Source of the DNA: Sulfurovum sp.
GTDB taxonomy: Bacteria; Campylobacterota; Campylobacteria; Campylobacterales; Sulfurovaceae
DNA: 52,961 bases
Assembly: GCA_027029065.1 (NCBI GenBank)
Contig: JALVGO010000262.1
Coordinates: forward strand, 1-52,961
Reading direction: 5' to 3'
The notes under the pieces are model-generated. The model was not told the DNA's origin. It made no database searches and saw only the letters and a list, made by a program, of their open reading frames with translations. Shown one piece after another: positions 26,696-33,908 of the stretch. The position numbers and the translations under genes were made by a program. Position 1 is the stretch's first letter; each line of letters starts with the position of its first letter.

Positions 26696-26976
26696 TGGAG
26701 TGGTATCGATTTTTGGTTGAAGGAACAGTACAGCATGTTTTCTACCGCAAGTTTGTCTCTCAGGCGATGATGAGAGCGGGATTTAACGGCTATGTACGCA
26801 ACCTCGATGACGGAAGCGTGGAGTGTGTGGTATTCATCACCGATGAAGAGAATGAGATACCAAGGGTACTGCAGATTCTTGAAGAGGGCTCTCCTATGAG
26901 TGAGGTTAAGAAGATCGATTATGAAGTTGTCGATGATATCGCGATGGAAACAGACGGGTTTGAGATACGATATTGA
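26692..26976 (+). CDS. acylphosphatase-like protein
   Basis: Acylphosphatases hydrolyse carboxyl-phosphate bonds. The family opening V-x-G-x-V-Q-x-V-x-Y-R appears as VEGTVQHVFYRK (residues about 8-19) with the catalytic Arg, and the catalytic Asn lies in FNGYVRNLDDGSVE. The usual GV after VQ is replaced by HV. At 94 residues it fits the family. Start ATG overlaps the stop of the preceding gene. Confidence 0.85.
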   Translation: MMEWYRFLVEGTVQHVFYRKFVSQAMMRAGFNGYVRNLDDGSVECVVFITDEENEIPRVLQILEEGSPMSEVKKIDYEVVDDIAMETDGFEIRY

Positions 26977-27046
26977 TTGTCACAGCGTATATTGAAAAAT
27001 AATCGGTTTCACTTGATAATTAATAATCAAGAGAAGATAATGAAAC

Positions 27047-27072
27047 TTGTAGGGTGCGTATTCACGCATCAA
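27047..27072 (+). repeat. short repeat with GTAGGGTGCG core, copy 1
   Basis: TTGTAGGGTGCGTATTCACGCATC here has an inverted partner at 28511-28534. The motif contains an internal dyad (GGTGCGT with ACGCATC). Such GTAGGGTGCG/CGCACC elements are widely dispersed in bacterial genomes. Confidence 0.65.
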
Positions 27073-27096
27073 CTAACATAAAGTAAGGAGTAGTGT

Positions 27097-27297
27097 ATGG
27101 CAAGCGGATGGGGATGCCAGTTTCTTGGCAAAAACGGTGACATCAAAGACTGGTGTATGAAACTAAACCACCCATGCGATCCTGGATGCAGAGGGTGCAT
27201 TATTTATGGCAAAGTGGAGTTCAGTCAGCCTCAGATAGATGAAGAGCAGGAGAGAAAGGCAAAAAAGCGGAGTGACAATCCGTTGGGAGATAGATAA
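27097..27297 (+). CDS. small Cys-rich conserved-looking protein, 66 residues
   Basis: With TAAGGAG before the ATG, the frame opens MASGWGCQFLG and contains CDPGCRGCIIYG, a Cys-x3-Cys-x2-Cys cluster that could bind a metal or Fe-S centre, plus Cys 7 and Cys 21. The C-terminus is charged (EEQERKAKKRSD). It has no membrane segment. I do not recognise the family. Confidence 0.75.
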   Translation: MASGWGCQFLGKNGDIKDWCMKLNHPCDPGCRGCIIYGKVEFSQPQIDEEQERKAKKRSDNPLGDR

Positions 27298-27361
27298 TCG
27301 TTTGACAATATGATATAAAATAGTATATACTATAGAAAAACAATTATATAGAGGAATAACC

Positions 27362-27640
27362 ATGCACAGTATATCACAGCTTGAAAAGCAGCAGGTAGGA
27401 TTGAGGCTGCCGAAATATCTTATTGAGGAGATTGATGCCTTTACAGAGGAGTATGCGGTCAACCGTACCGATATTATCATGGAAGCTATTAAATCATATA
27501 TTCAAAGAGAGAAAGAGAATCGGGTTTACAAAAGTATTGAAGAAGGGTTTGCGCAAATAAGAGATATCCAGGAAGGTAAACTGGATGTCAATACACTCGG
27601 TACATTGGATGATCTGATCGATGAACTTGAAAATAGTTAA
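27362..27640 (+). CDS. ribbon-helix-helix antitoxin
   Basis: The N-terminus has the RHH strand QQVGLRLPKYLIEEIDAFTEEY followed by VNRTDIIMEAIKSYIQ, the CopG/Arc-type DNA-binding fold (residues about 10-50). The C-terminal part is acidic and probably neutralises the toxin. It overlaps the toxin gene by 20 bases. As in other such modules the protein likely represses its own promoter; AT-rich sequence with TATAAAAT lies just upstream (about 27311). Confidence 0.87.
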   Translation: MHSISQLEKQQVGLRLPKYLIEEIDAFTEEYAVNRTDIIMEAIKSYIQREKENRVYKSIEEGFAQIRDIQEGKLDVNTLGTLDDLIDELENS

Positions 27641-27953
27641 ACTCGATCCTTTTGTTGCAGGGGCTAAGAGACTTTATAAAAAATATAAAAGTTTGCCAAA
27701 GGATCTACAGAGGCTTTCACAAATTCTCAATGAGAATCCAAGAGCAGGCATTGATCTTGGAAATAACTGTTATAAAATACGATTGGCAAACAGTTCTGTA
27801 CCCACAGGAAAAAGTGGTGGTTTTCGCATAATCTACTATTATTATAGCGGTGAGGATAAACTTTTTTTGGTTACGATCTACTCCAAAAAGGATATGGAGA
27901 ACATCAGTGACAAAAAGATTGTTGAACTCAAAAAAAGATATGGATTAAAATAA
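27621..27953 (+). CDS. RelE/ParE-superfamily toxin
   Basis: The 110-residue basic protein has the order expected for RelE/HigB-type toxins: two N-terminal helices with KRLYKKYKSLPKDL, GNNCYKIRLANSS, the GGFRIIYYYY strand and LVTIYSKKDMENIS. Such toxins cleave mRNA at the ribosome or poison gyrase; which one cannot be told. The gene overlaps the RHH antitoxin gene, confirming a toxin-antitoxin pair. It converges with msrA. Confidence 0.88.
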   Translation: MNLKIVKLDPFVAGAKRLYKKYKSLPKDLQRLSQILNENPRAGIDLGNNCYKIRLANSSVPTGKSGGFRIIYYYYSGEDKLFLVTIYSKKDMENISDKKIVELKKRYGLK

Positions 27954-27964
27954 GAACAGAGGGA

Positions 27965-28495
27965 TCATTCTGCTATTTTATCTCCAAATTTCTCCATCAG
28001 CTTCGCGATCTTTGGCGGGATGACGGCGTTGCAGTAGCCCTGCAAGGGGTTTTGGCGGTAGTAGTCCTGATGGTAGTCTTCTGCCGGGTAGTAGTTTTTG
28101 AGCGGTTCAAGTGTGGTGACGATAGGATCGCTGTAGTCAGCTTGTGCTCTTTGTATGGCACGTTTGGCAGCTTCAAGCTCTTCGTCATTCTGGTAACAGA
28201 TGCAGCTTCTGTACTGTGTGCCCACATCCGCTCCTTGACGGTTGAGGGTAGTCGGGTTGTGTGTTGCGAAGAAGACATCAAGGAGAGTATCAAGGTTGAT
28301 CACTGCATCATCATAGGTGATTTTGATCACCTCTGCATATCCGGTAGTACCGCTGCATATATCACGGTAGGTAGGATTTGGGACTTCACCGTTAGCGTAT
28401 CCGCTCTCGACATCACTGACGCCTCTGAGTCTTTCAAATACCGCTTCGGTACACCAGAAACATCCACCGCCTACGATAAGCTCTTTTACTGCCAT
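27965..28495 (-). CDS. msrA: peptide methionine-S-sulfoxide reductase MsrA
   Basis: MsrA reduces methionine-S-sulfoxide in proteins. The catalytic Cys is in GGGCFWCTEAVFE (residues 9-21), the fold segments GYANGEVPNPTYRDICSG and TTLEPLKNYYPAEDYHQDYY follow. At 176 residues it is full length without an MsrB fusion. trxC lies divergently upstream, a sensible neighbour because thioredoxin regenerates MsrA. Confidence 0.96.
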   Translation of the reverse strand: MAVKELIVGGGCFWCTEAVFERLRGVSDVESGYANGEVPNPTYRDICSGTTGYAEVIKITYDDAVINLDTLLDVFFATHNPTTLNRQGADVGTQYRSCICYQNDEELEAAKRAIQRAQADYSDPIVTTLEPLKNYYPAEDYHQDYYRQNPLQGYCNAVIPPKIAKLMEKFGDKIAE

Positions 28496-28510
28496 TGTTC
28501 ATCCTTTTTT

Positions 28511-28536
28511 GGTGCGTGGTTACGCACCCTACAATT
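28511..28536 (-). repeat. short repeat with GTAGGGTGCG core, inverted copy 2
   Basis: Reverse complement of GGTGCGTGGTTACGCACCC matches the copy at 27047 in inverted order. The two copies flank the Cys-rich gene, the toxin-antitoxin pair and msrA. The dyad could also form a hairpin in the msrA 5' region. Confidence 0.65.
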
Positions 28537-28595
28537 ATCACCAGCAAAGCAGACAAAATGCAACCAAAGGTACATTCTGTCGCTTCATACTGTGC

Positions 28596-28601
28596 TATAA
28601 T
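28596..28601 (+). promoter_or_regulatory. TATAAT -10 box for trxC
   Basis: A perfect TATAAT about 50 bases upstream of the trxC start in an otherwise gene-free stretch; no clear -35. Confidence 0.5.
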
Positions 28602-28652
28602 ACTTACACTACATGAAAGAAGACTGAAATTCGTTTAACCCGGAGGTAAAAA

Positions 28653-29081
28653 ATGAGTGTGAATGTTGTATGTCCACACTGTCTGAAGGTAAACCGTATC
28701 CCTAAAAAAGACACCTATGCCAAAGCCAACTGCGGTAACTGTAAAAACTCACTGCTCGATGCCAAACCGGTAGAGGTAGATGCGGCAAAATTTGGTACGT
28801 TTGTCGCCAATTCTGACATTCCGGTAGTGGTGGATTTCTGGGCACCGTGGTGTGGTCCCTGCCGAATGATGGCACCTGCCTTTGAGGAGGCAGCGCGTTC
28901 ACTGCCGCTCAAAGCGCAGTTTCTCAAGGTCAATACCGAAGCCAATCCGCAGCTTGGCGGTCAGTATGGTATCAGAAGTATTCCGACAATGGTTCTCTTC
29001 AAAGGCGGAAGAGAAGTTGACCGAGTAAGCGGAGCGTTGAGTGCCGACCAGATACGACAGTGGGTTTTGCGTCATATGTAA
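28653..29081 (+). CDS. trxC: thioredoxin 2 (TrxC) with zinc ribbon
   Basis: The N-terminal 30 residues hold two CxxC pairs (CPHC and CGNC), the zinc ribbon that marks thioredoxin 2. The thioredoxin domain follows with the active site WAPWCGPCRMMAP near residue 68 and the cis-Pro loop SIPTMVLFKGG. It is a cytosolic dithiol reductant, often induced by oxidative stress. CGGAGG precedes the ATG. Confidence 0.95.
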   Translation: MSVNVVCPHCLKVNRIPKKDTYAKANCGNCKNSLLDAKPVEVDAAKFGTFVANSDIPVVVDFWAPWCGPCRMMAPAFEEAARSLPLKAQFLKVNTEANPQLGGQYGIRSIPTMVLFKGGREVDRVSGALSADQIRQWVLRHM

Positions 29082-29098
29082 CGCATTTTTGCTACACA

Positions 29099-29127
29099 GT
29101 ACATCAGGGGTGTGTGTCCCGATGTAC
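29099..29127 (+). terminator. hairpin after trxC
   Basis: GTACATC pairs with GATGTAC and an inner GGG with CCC, leaving a single bulged A. No U-run follows on the plus strand, so it may be a weak terminator or only a structured 3' end. Confidence 0.4.
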
Positions 29128-29211
29128 ACAAATACTGCTGCTATTCTCTCTTGCAATCTATATAAAAATACTATGTTACAATACAGCAATTAAAAGCATG
29201 GATGTACAGTG

Positions 29212-29886
29212 ATGAGAAAAAAAATACTTCTGCTTGAAGATGATACGACACTCAATGAAACAGTGACTGAATTTCTCGAAGAAAACGGCTATGAAGTTGT
29301 TTCTGTCTATGACGGATTCGAAGCGCAGGACAAGCTCTATGAGACAAAGTTTGATCTGCTGCTGCTGGATATCAATGTTCCCGGTATCGATGGACTGGAA
29401 CTTCTCAAAGAGAGCAGAGAGGAGGGAGTGGTTGCGCCGGCGATCTACATTACCTCAATGGACAGTGTCGATGACCTTGAACGGGGATTTGAAAGCGGAT
29501 GTGATGACTATATCCGTAAACCGTTTGCCCTGAAAGAGCTTTTGATCCGCATTGAAACACTTCTAAGACGCGGGTTTTTTCATGATACAAAAGAGATACT
29601 GCCTATCAGTGACAACATCTCCTACGACATCAAAAACAGTGAACTGGTCGTAGATGGAGAACATGTGATGCTGGGGAACAAAGAGTCCAAACTGATGCAG
29701 CTTTTTATGCGGCATCAGGGTGAAGTACTTTCGCACGAACGTATCTATCGGCACCTTTGGGACTTTGAAGAGGAGCCGAGTGATTCGGCATTGAGAACCT
29801 ATATCAAGAATCTTCGAAAGATTGTGGGGAAGGAAAAAATTGTCAGTATCAAAAAGCAGGGCTACAAGTTCGTTGCTCAAAAGTGA
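29212..29886 (+). CDS. OmpR-family response regulator
   Basis: The receiver domain (1-115) has the acidic pair EDD, the phosphoacceptor Asp in LLLLDINVPG near residue 53 and the Lys in DDYIRKPFAL. The winged-helix DNA-binding domain (about 130-224) shows SHERIYRHLWDF and LRTYIKNLRKIVG. The ATG at 29212 is preferred over the GTG just before it. The histidine kinase gene overlaps its 3' end, so the two form a two-component system; its targets are unknown. Confidence 0.93.
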   Translation: MRKKILLLEDDTTLNETVTEFLEENGYEVVSVYDGFEAQDKLYETKFDLLLLDINVPGIDGLELLKESREEGVVAPAIYITSMDSVDDLERGFESGCDDYIRKPFALKELLIRIETLLRRGFFHDTKEILPISDNISYDIKNSELVVDGEHVMLGNKESKLMQLFMRHQGEVLSHERIYRHLWDFEEEPSDSALRTYIKNLRKIVGKEKIVSIKKQGYKFVAQK

Positions 29887-31039
29887 GAAAGAGTCACTTT
29901 ACCGTTTTTTTACCCTTTATATCACCATGGTAATCTTCGGTATTACGGTACTCTCTATCTACTATTATGAGAGTCAGAAACAGCTGATGTTCTCCAGTCA
30001 GCGTGCGGAAATGAGTAAATATGCCTACATTCAGACAAAACGGCTGAAGGTACTGCATCACTTCTTTCCTGAGCGTACGAAGTATCCGCGTGATCCCCGG
30101 TTTACCTCTGCGATCTATGATATCGACTATCACAAAATTTTTTCTCTCAATAAAGTGGATGACACCCATTTTGATGAAGAGATCTACCTGACCGGCGGCT
30201 ACATACACTATGTCAAAAGTCTCGATACATTCTATCTTGGTGCCCGTTATTTGGTGATTGAACTGAAAGATGATGGTGTATGGCTTAGTGGAATCTGGAG
30301 ACATATCATAGTATATGGTATAATAACATTTATAATTTTTATGCTTTTTGGACTTTATCTGGCAAAACTCTTTCTTAAACCGATGCGTGATTCGATCATG
30401 CTGCTTGACCGTTTTATCAAAGATACGACACATGAACTCAATACACCGCTCTCTGCGATTTTGGCAAATATTGAGATGATGGATACCGATGTGATGGTGG
30501 AGAAGAACAGAAAAAAACTCGAACGTATCAATATCGCTGCAAAAACGGTTTCGGTACTCTACAAAGACCTTACCTACCTGATGCTGGAACAGGAGAAGCA
30601 AAATGAGAATGAAGTGCTGAACCTTAAAGAGATCATACGCAACAGGGTCGAGTATTTCGATGTGTTGGCAAAGTCGAAGGGGATTACTTTCAAACTCTTA
30701 CTCGGTGAGGCATATCTCTATATGGACAAACGCAAGTTTATTCGGGTCATAGACAACCTGATATCCAATGCGATCAAGTATAACAGACGAAACGGAAAGA
30801 TAGAGATCATACTTGAAAGCGGATGTCTTCAGATACGTGATACGGGCAGAGGGATAGAGGAGGAGAATATCCCGTTTATGTTTGACCGCTACATGCGTTT
30901 TGACAAAAGCGAAGGGGGGTTTGGGGTCGGTTTGAGTATTGTCAAAAAGATACTGGATGAGTACAAGATTGCCATCCATGCTGTTTCAGTACCCGGAAAA
31001 GGAACCACTATGATCATTGAATGGAAGGATACCCAATGA
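29873..31039 (+). CDS. membrane sensor histidine kinase
   Basis: Two membrane helices (about residues 10-35 and 143-168) frame a roughly 110-residue periplasmic sensor. Then come the dimerisation helix with the phosphoacceptor His in DTTHELNTPLSAILAN, an N-box DNLISNAIKYNRRNG, and DTGRGIEEENI and GGFGVGLSIVKKI of the ATPase domain. A TTG at 29873 inside the regulator gene is the best start in view; the frame stays open for 17 more codons upstream. The layout resembles ArsS-type sensors. It overlaps the cytochrome gene downstream (ATGA). Confidence 0.88.
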   Translation: MLKSEKESLYRFFTLYITMVIFGITVLSIYYYESQKQLMFSSQRAEMSKYAYIQTKRLKVLHHFFPERTKYPRDPRFTSAIYDIDYHKIFSLNKVDDTHFDEEIYLTGGYIHYVKSLDTFYLGARYLVIELKDDGVWLSGIWRHIIVYGIITFIIFMLFGLYLAKLFLKPMRDSIMLLDRFIKDTTHELNTPLSAILANIEMMDTDVMVEKNRKKLERINIAAKTVSVLYKDLTYLMLEQEKQNENEVLNLKEIIRNRVEYFDVLAKSKGITFKLLLGEAYLYMDKRKFIRVIDNLISNAIKYNRRNGKIEIILESGCLQIRDTGRGIEEENIPFMFDRYMRFDKSEGGFGVGLSIVKKILDEYKIAIHAVSVPGKGTTMIIEWKDTQ

Positions 31040-31368
31040 AAAAAGTCATACTCTCTTTGTTTACGGTAATGACACTGCTTTTCCCCTCTGATATCTTTGA
31101 ACAAAAATGCGTACCATGCCACAAAACACTGCCAACCTCTCTTGGAGAGATGTTCAAAAGCTACCTTCTTATCTACAGCAGTGAACGTTTTGTCAAGGCA
31201 GGGCTGAAACACTATCTGCACAATCCCTCCAAAAGTATCTCTGTGATGTCGGATCTTTTTATCGATACATACGGTATCAAAAAACCGACAACACTTTCAG
31301 ATAAAGAACTGGACGAAGCTATCGATATCTATTGGGAAAAGTTTAAGGTTTTTGATAAGTTGAAATAG
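31036..31368 (+). CDS. small periplasmic monohaem cytochrome-like protein
   Basis: ATG 31036 overlaps the kinase stop. The 110-residue product has a signal peptide (residues 1-18) and one haem-binding CVPCH near residue 27, then helices without a second CxxCH; a Met such as that in SVMSDLF could be the second ligand. Coupled translation with the kinase suggests it belongs to the same sensory or redox unit, perhaps as a signal input, but this is inference. Confidence 0.78.
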   Translation: MKKVILSLFTVMTLLFPSDIFEQKCVPCHKTLPTSLGEMFKSYLLIYSSERFVKAGLKHYLHNPSKSISVMSDLFIDTYGIKKPTTLSDKELDEAIDIYWEKFKVFDKLK

Positions 31369-31432
31369 CTATAATATTTCAATGCTGCAATATTATGTAA
31401 TAAGCATTTATTATGTTTAACAAGGGAAGTGA

Positions 31433-31759
31433 ATGAAAATGAAAAAGATGCTGACACTGTTGACTCTTTCGTTTTTTGTCATGTCGGCAATACCGACTGT
31501 AACCATGGCAAACCCGAAAAAGGGACAGAAGATCTTTAAGAAAAAGTTTCGTAAAAAGTGCGGTTTTTCTGGTGTAAGGTTTGCAAGAAACCATACGCAG
31601 GCCGAATGGGAAGATATCTGGGATGAGGGAAAATTCCAGGAGGAAGCGAAAAAGCTATGTCCGAGACTAAAGCTGAATAAGATCAAAAAGAAGTGGTGGA
31701 AGCATGTGTATGACTTCTCTTATAAGTATGCCAGTGACGGTGTTGTTCCCAAGTGTTGA
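31433..31759 (+). CDS. secreted cytochrome-like paralog without haem motif (A)
   Basis: After a signal peptide (cut near TMA-NP) the mature part opens NPKKGQKIFKKKFRKKCGFSG, which imitates the first helix of a class I cytochrome c, but CxxCH is absent. It keeps HTQAEWEDIWDEG, three or four Cys (CGF, LCP, terminal C) and DFSYKYASDG. It is a clear paralog of the gene at 31895. Cys may form disulfides or bind metal. A tandem duplication of an unknown periplasmic family. Confidence 0.75.
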   Translation: MKMKKMLTLLTLSFFVMSAIPTVTMANPKKGQKIFKKKFRKKCGFSGVRFARNHTQAEWEDIWDEGKFQEEAKKLCPRLKLNKIKKKWWKHVYDFSYKYASDGVVPKC

Positions 31760-31789
31760 GAAACTGGTAACAATTTCTGTAACTTCCTG

Positions 31790-31812
31790 AAGCAGTTTTA
31801 ACAAAACTGCTT
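31790..31812 (+). terminator. intrinsic terminator between the two paralogs
   Basis: AAGCAGTTTT pairs perfectly with AAAACTGCTT around a 3-base loop, followed by the T/C-rich TCTCTTTC. Confidence 0.65.
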
Positions 31813-31894
31813 TCTCTTTCACGTTTTTATTCACAATCTTTTCACAATTGCATGTTATGATTCCTACGTCTTAAAATTATTAAAAGGATAAAAA

Positions 31895-32224
31895 ATGACG
31901 AAACTGACAAAGCTGGCTCTTGCAGCACTGCTTGGTATGGCAGTACTCTCGACAACTGCATCTGCTAATGTTGAGAAGGGTAAGAAGATCTATATGAAAA
32001 AATTGAAAGCTTCTTGTGGTTTTTCCGGTGCAAAGTTTGCCACAAAACATACTCAGGATGAGTGGGAAAAGATAAAAGGTGCTGGGAAATTCAAAGACGA
32101 GATCGTAAAAATCTGTCCTAAAGCTTCTAAAGCAGCAGGTAAGCTTAAAGACAAATACATCAATGATCTTTATGATTTCTCATATGAGTATGCATCTGAT
32201 TCAGGTAACGTGCCATCTTGCTAA
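31895..32224 (+). CDS. secreted cytochrome-like paralog without haem motif (B)
   Basis: This 109-residue protein has a signal peptide ending ASA-NV, then VEKGKKIYMKKLKASCGFSG, HTQDEWEKIKGAG, KICPKASK and YDFSYEYASDSGNVPSC. Comparison with paralog A shows the conserved Cys at CGFSG, CP and the last residue, and the conserved HTQ-EW motif. It is less basic than A. It has its own terminator and an AAAAGGA ribosome site, so it is probably a separate transcript. Confidence 0.77.
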   Translation: MTKLTKLALAALLGMAVLSTTASANVEKGKKIYMKKLKASCGFSGAKFATKHTQDEWEKIKGAGKFKDEIVKICPKASKAAGKLKDKYINDLYDFSYEYASDSGNVPSC

Positions 32225-32239
32225 GTTCTCTTTGCAAGT

Positions 32240-32261
32240 GAGGCGCAGAGCCTCTTTTTTT
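32240..32261 (+). terminator. intrinsic terminator
   Basis: GAGGC-GCAGA-GCCTC followed by seven T, directly after paralog B. Confidence 0.8.
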
Positions 32262-32334
32262 ATGAGACATTTTGTCTCTTAATTTAAATTATACATGATA
32301 CAATTTCACGCAATTTCAAAATAAAGGATAAACA

Positions 32335-32631
32335 ATGAAAAAAATCGCAATCGCAATGTTGTTCGCAGGTTCTACACTTCTTATGGCTGATGGCGCAGCT
32401 CTGTACGCTAAGTGTGCAGGATGCCACGGACAAAAAGGTGAAAAAGCGGCACTTGGTAAATCTGCAGTGATCCAGGGAATGGATGCAGCTAAACTTGAAG
32501 AACTGATCAAAGGTTACAAAGCAGGTACACTGAACCAGCACGGTATGGGTACACTGATGAACGGTCAGGTTAAATCTATGAGCGATGAAGATATCAAAGC
32601 TGTATCTGAGTACATTGCTGGTCTGAAGTAA
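32335..32631 (+). CDS. periplasmic cytochrome c (c553-like)
   Basis: The 98-residue precursor has a signal peptide (cut near LMA-DG), the haem motif CAGCHG near residue 27, and a distal Met in MGTLMNGQVKSMSDEDI followed by the closing helix YIAGLK. It is a small soluble electron carrier of the type that feeds cbb3 oxidase in this phylum. It follows two cytochrome-like paralogs without a haem motif. Confidence 0.9.
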   Translation: MKKIAIAMLFAGSTLLMADGAALYAKCAGCHGQKGEKAALGKSAVIQGMDAAKLEELIKGYKAGTLNQHGMGTLMNGQVKSMSDEDIKAVSEYIAGLK

Positions 32632-32639
32632 GACCTTCT

Positions 32640-32659
32640 CAAAAGCCCCCGGGCTTTTG
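32640..32659 (+). terminator. hairpin after the cytochrome c gene
   Basis: CAAAAGCCC pairs with GGGCTTTTG around two bases. No U-run follows, but the short stem-loop sits 9 bases after the stop. Confidence 0.45.
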
Positions 32660-32808
32660 AACTCTCTTGACAAAACTCCCCCAAAAACTAAGATTTCTAA
32701 TAATTCTAAATCTACGCTGATAACCTGTAATAGCTCTGTTATAGAGGATTCTGTGGCTCATAGACCTTCTACAGGACAGATCAAGGATTACTGCCAAATC
32801 AGACACTT

Positions 32809-33051
32809 GAGTGCGGTACGCCTGAACGTGCATTCAGACTGCTTGACAACCTCAAGCTTGCCACACTCACCGCCAACATCGGTGACAACCGTACCTTGGC
32901 ACTCCATATGCAGAGTACCATCTACAGCGACTTTGATGAGGATGCACGCCGTTTCAACGGCGTAACTGAAGGGCTTATCTGTGTATCGATAGGGCTTGAA
33001 GGTCCAGAGGCTATCGCAGAAGATTTCCTGCAGGCGGCAGAGGCGGTTTAG
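32809..33051 (+). pseudogene. 3' remnant of O-acetylhomoserine sulfhydrylase (metY-like)
   Basis: An open frame without start codon reads GTPERAFRLLDNLKLATLTA, then NIGDNRTLALHMQSTIYSDF and GVTEGLICVSIGLEGPEAIA to a stop. This is the C-terminal end of the MetY/cystathionine gamma-synthase family (the RTL-H and SVGLE region). The PLP-binding core is absent: upstream (32660-32808) no related frame is visible. Only about 80 of some 420 codons remain, so it is a deletion remnant. It converges with sppA and overlaps its stop. Confidence 0.8.
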
Positions 33052-33908
33052 TACGGGAGTGCTGCCTTCAGCCCGTAAAAGTAGCTCTGCATCTGAAATA
33101 TCGCCTGAGATGTGAGCTTCTCCATGAACGACTCCAGTTTGTCCTTTTGCTTCCAGACAGCCTTTTTGACACCAGATGTTTTTGCCAGTTCTGTTTTTGC
33201 ATCACTGAGTGTACCCACCTCATCGATGAGTCCTGCATCTTTGGCACGTGAGGCAAGGAAGATATGGGCGTTGGCGTAGTTTTCTGAAGCGTTGATGTCG
33301 AGGTGGCGTGCTTTGGCGACGTCACTGACGAAGAGTTTGTAGGTATCTTTGGTCAGACGCTCGAGTTCGGCACGCTCTTCGGGTGTCCATTTTCTGGTCG
33401 GTGTACCAGCCTCTTTATATTTCCCCTCTTTGACGATCTGCGGTTTTACCCCTATCTTGTTGAGTAGTTCCTCGATGTCTGCACTCTCCATGATCACTCC
33501 GATGGAGCCTACGATCGCACCGGGGTTGGCAATGATCTTGCCGGCAAAGATGGAACTGTAGTAGCTGCCGCTTGCCATGATGCCTGAAGCGTAGGCGATG
33601 ACGGGCTTCTTCTTTTGCAGATTGCGGATCGCGTAGCTGATCTCGATGGAGGGCGGCACGGCACCGCCGGGGGAGTTGACATTGAGCAGTACCCCCTTGA
33701 TATTTGGGTCTTTCCGGACATCTTCTATCTGTTTGACGATCTTCTCCGCATCCATAATGGGACCAAAGAGTTTGATCTCCTGCAGATTCGGCTTTTTCAG
33801 CGGCGCTTCGGCTGAGGGCATGAGAATGATGAAAACAATAAGCAGAAAGAGCAACCCTTTAAAGTGCTCACCGATCCATTTGATAGTATTGCTGAGTTTT
33901 TTAAACAT
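33048..33908 (-). CDS. sppA: signal peptide peptidase SppA (short type)
   Basis: SppA is a membrane-anchored serine protease that degrades leftover signal peptides. One N-terminal helix (residues about 18-34) is followed by the protease domain: NSPGGAVPPSIEI, the nucleophile Ser in ASGSYYSS near residue 125, and the Lys in EGKYKEAGTPTRKWT. At 286 residues it is the short single-domain form. The ATG at 33908 overlaps the stop of the upstream deaminase gene by 8 bases and has GAAGGAGAA before it; a longer frame upstream is a shadow. Confidence 0.92.
   Translation of the reverse strand: MFKKLSNTIKWIGEHFKGLLFLLIVFIILMPSAEAPLKKPNLQEIKLFGPIMDAEKIVKQIEDVRKDPNIKGVLLNVNSPGGAVPPSIEISYAIRNLQKKKPVIAYASGIMASGSYYSSIFAGKIIANPGAIVGSIGVIMESADIEELLNKIGVKPQIVKEGKYKEAGTPTRKWTPEERAELERLTKDTYKLFVSDVAKARHLDINASENYANAHIFLASRAKDAGLIDEVGTLSDAKTELAKTSGVKKAVWKQKDKLESFMEKLTSQAIFQMQSYFYGLKAALPY

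Noticed and set aside
32660..32808. Extended metY coding sequence upstream of the remnant
   Set aside because: No frame in this stretch resembles the PLP-binding part of the family; the remnant starts abruptly near 32809.
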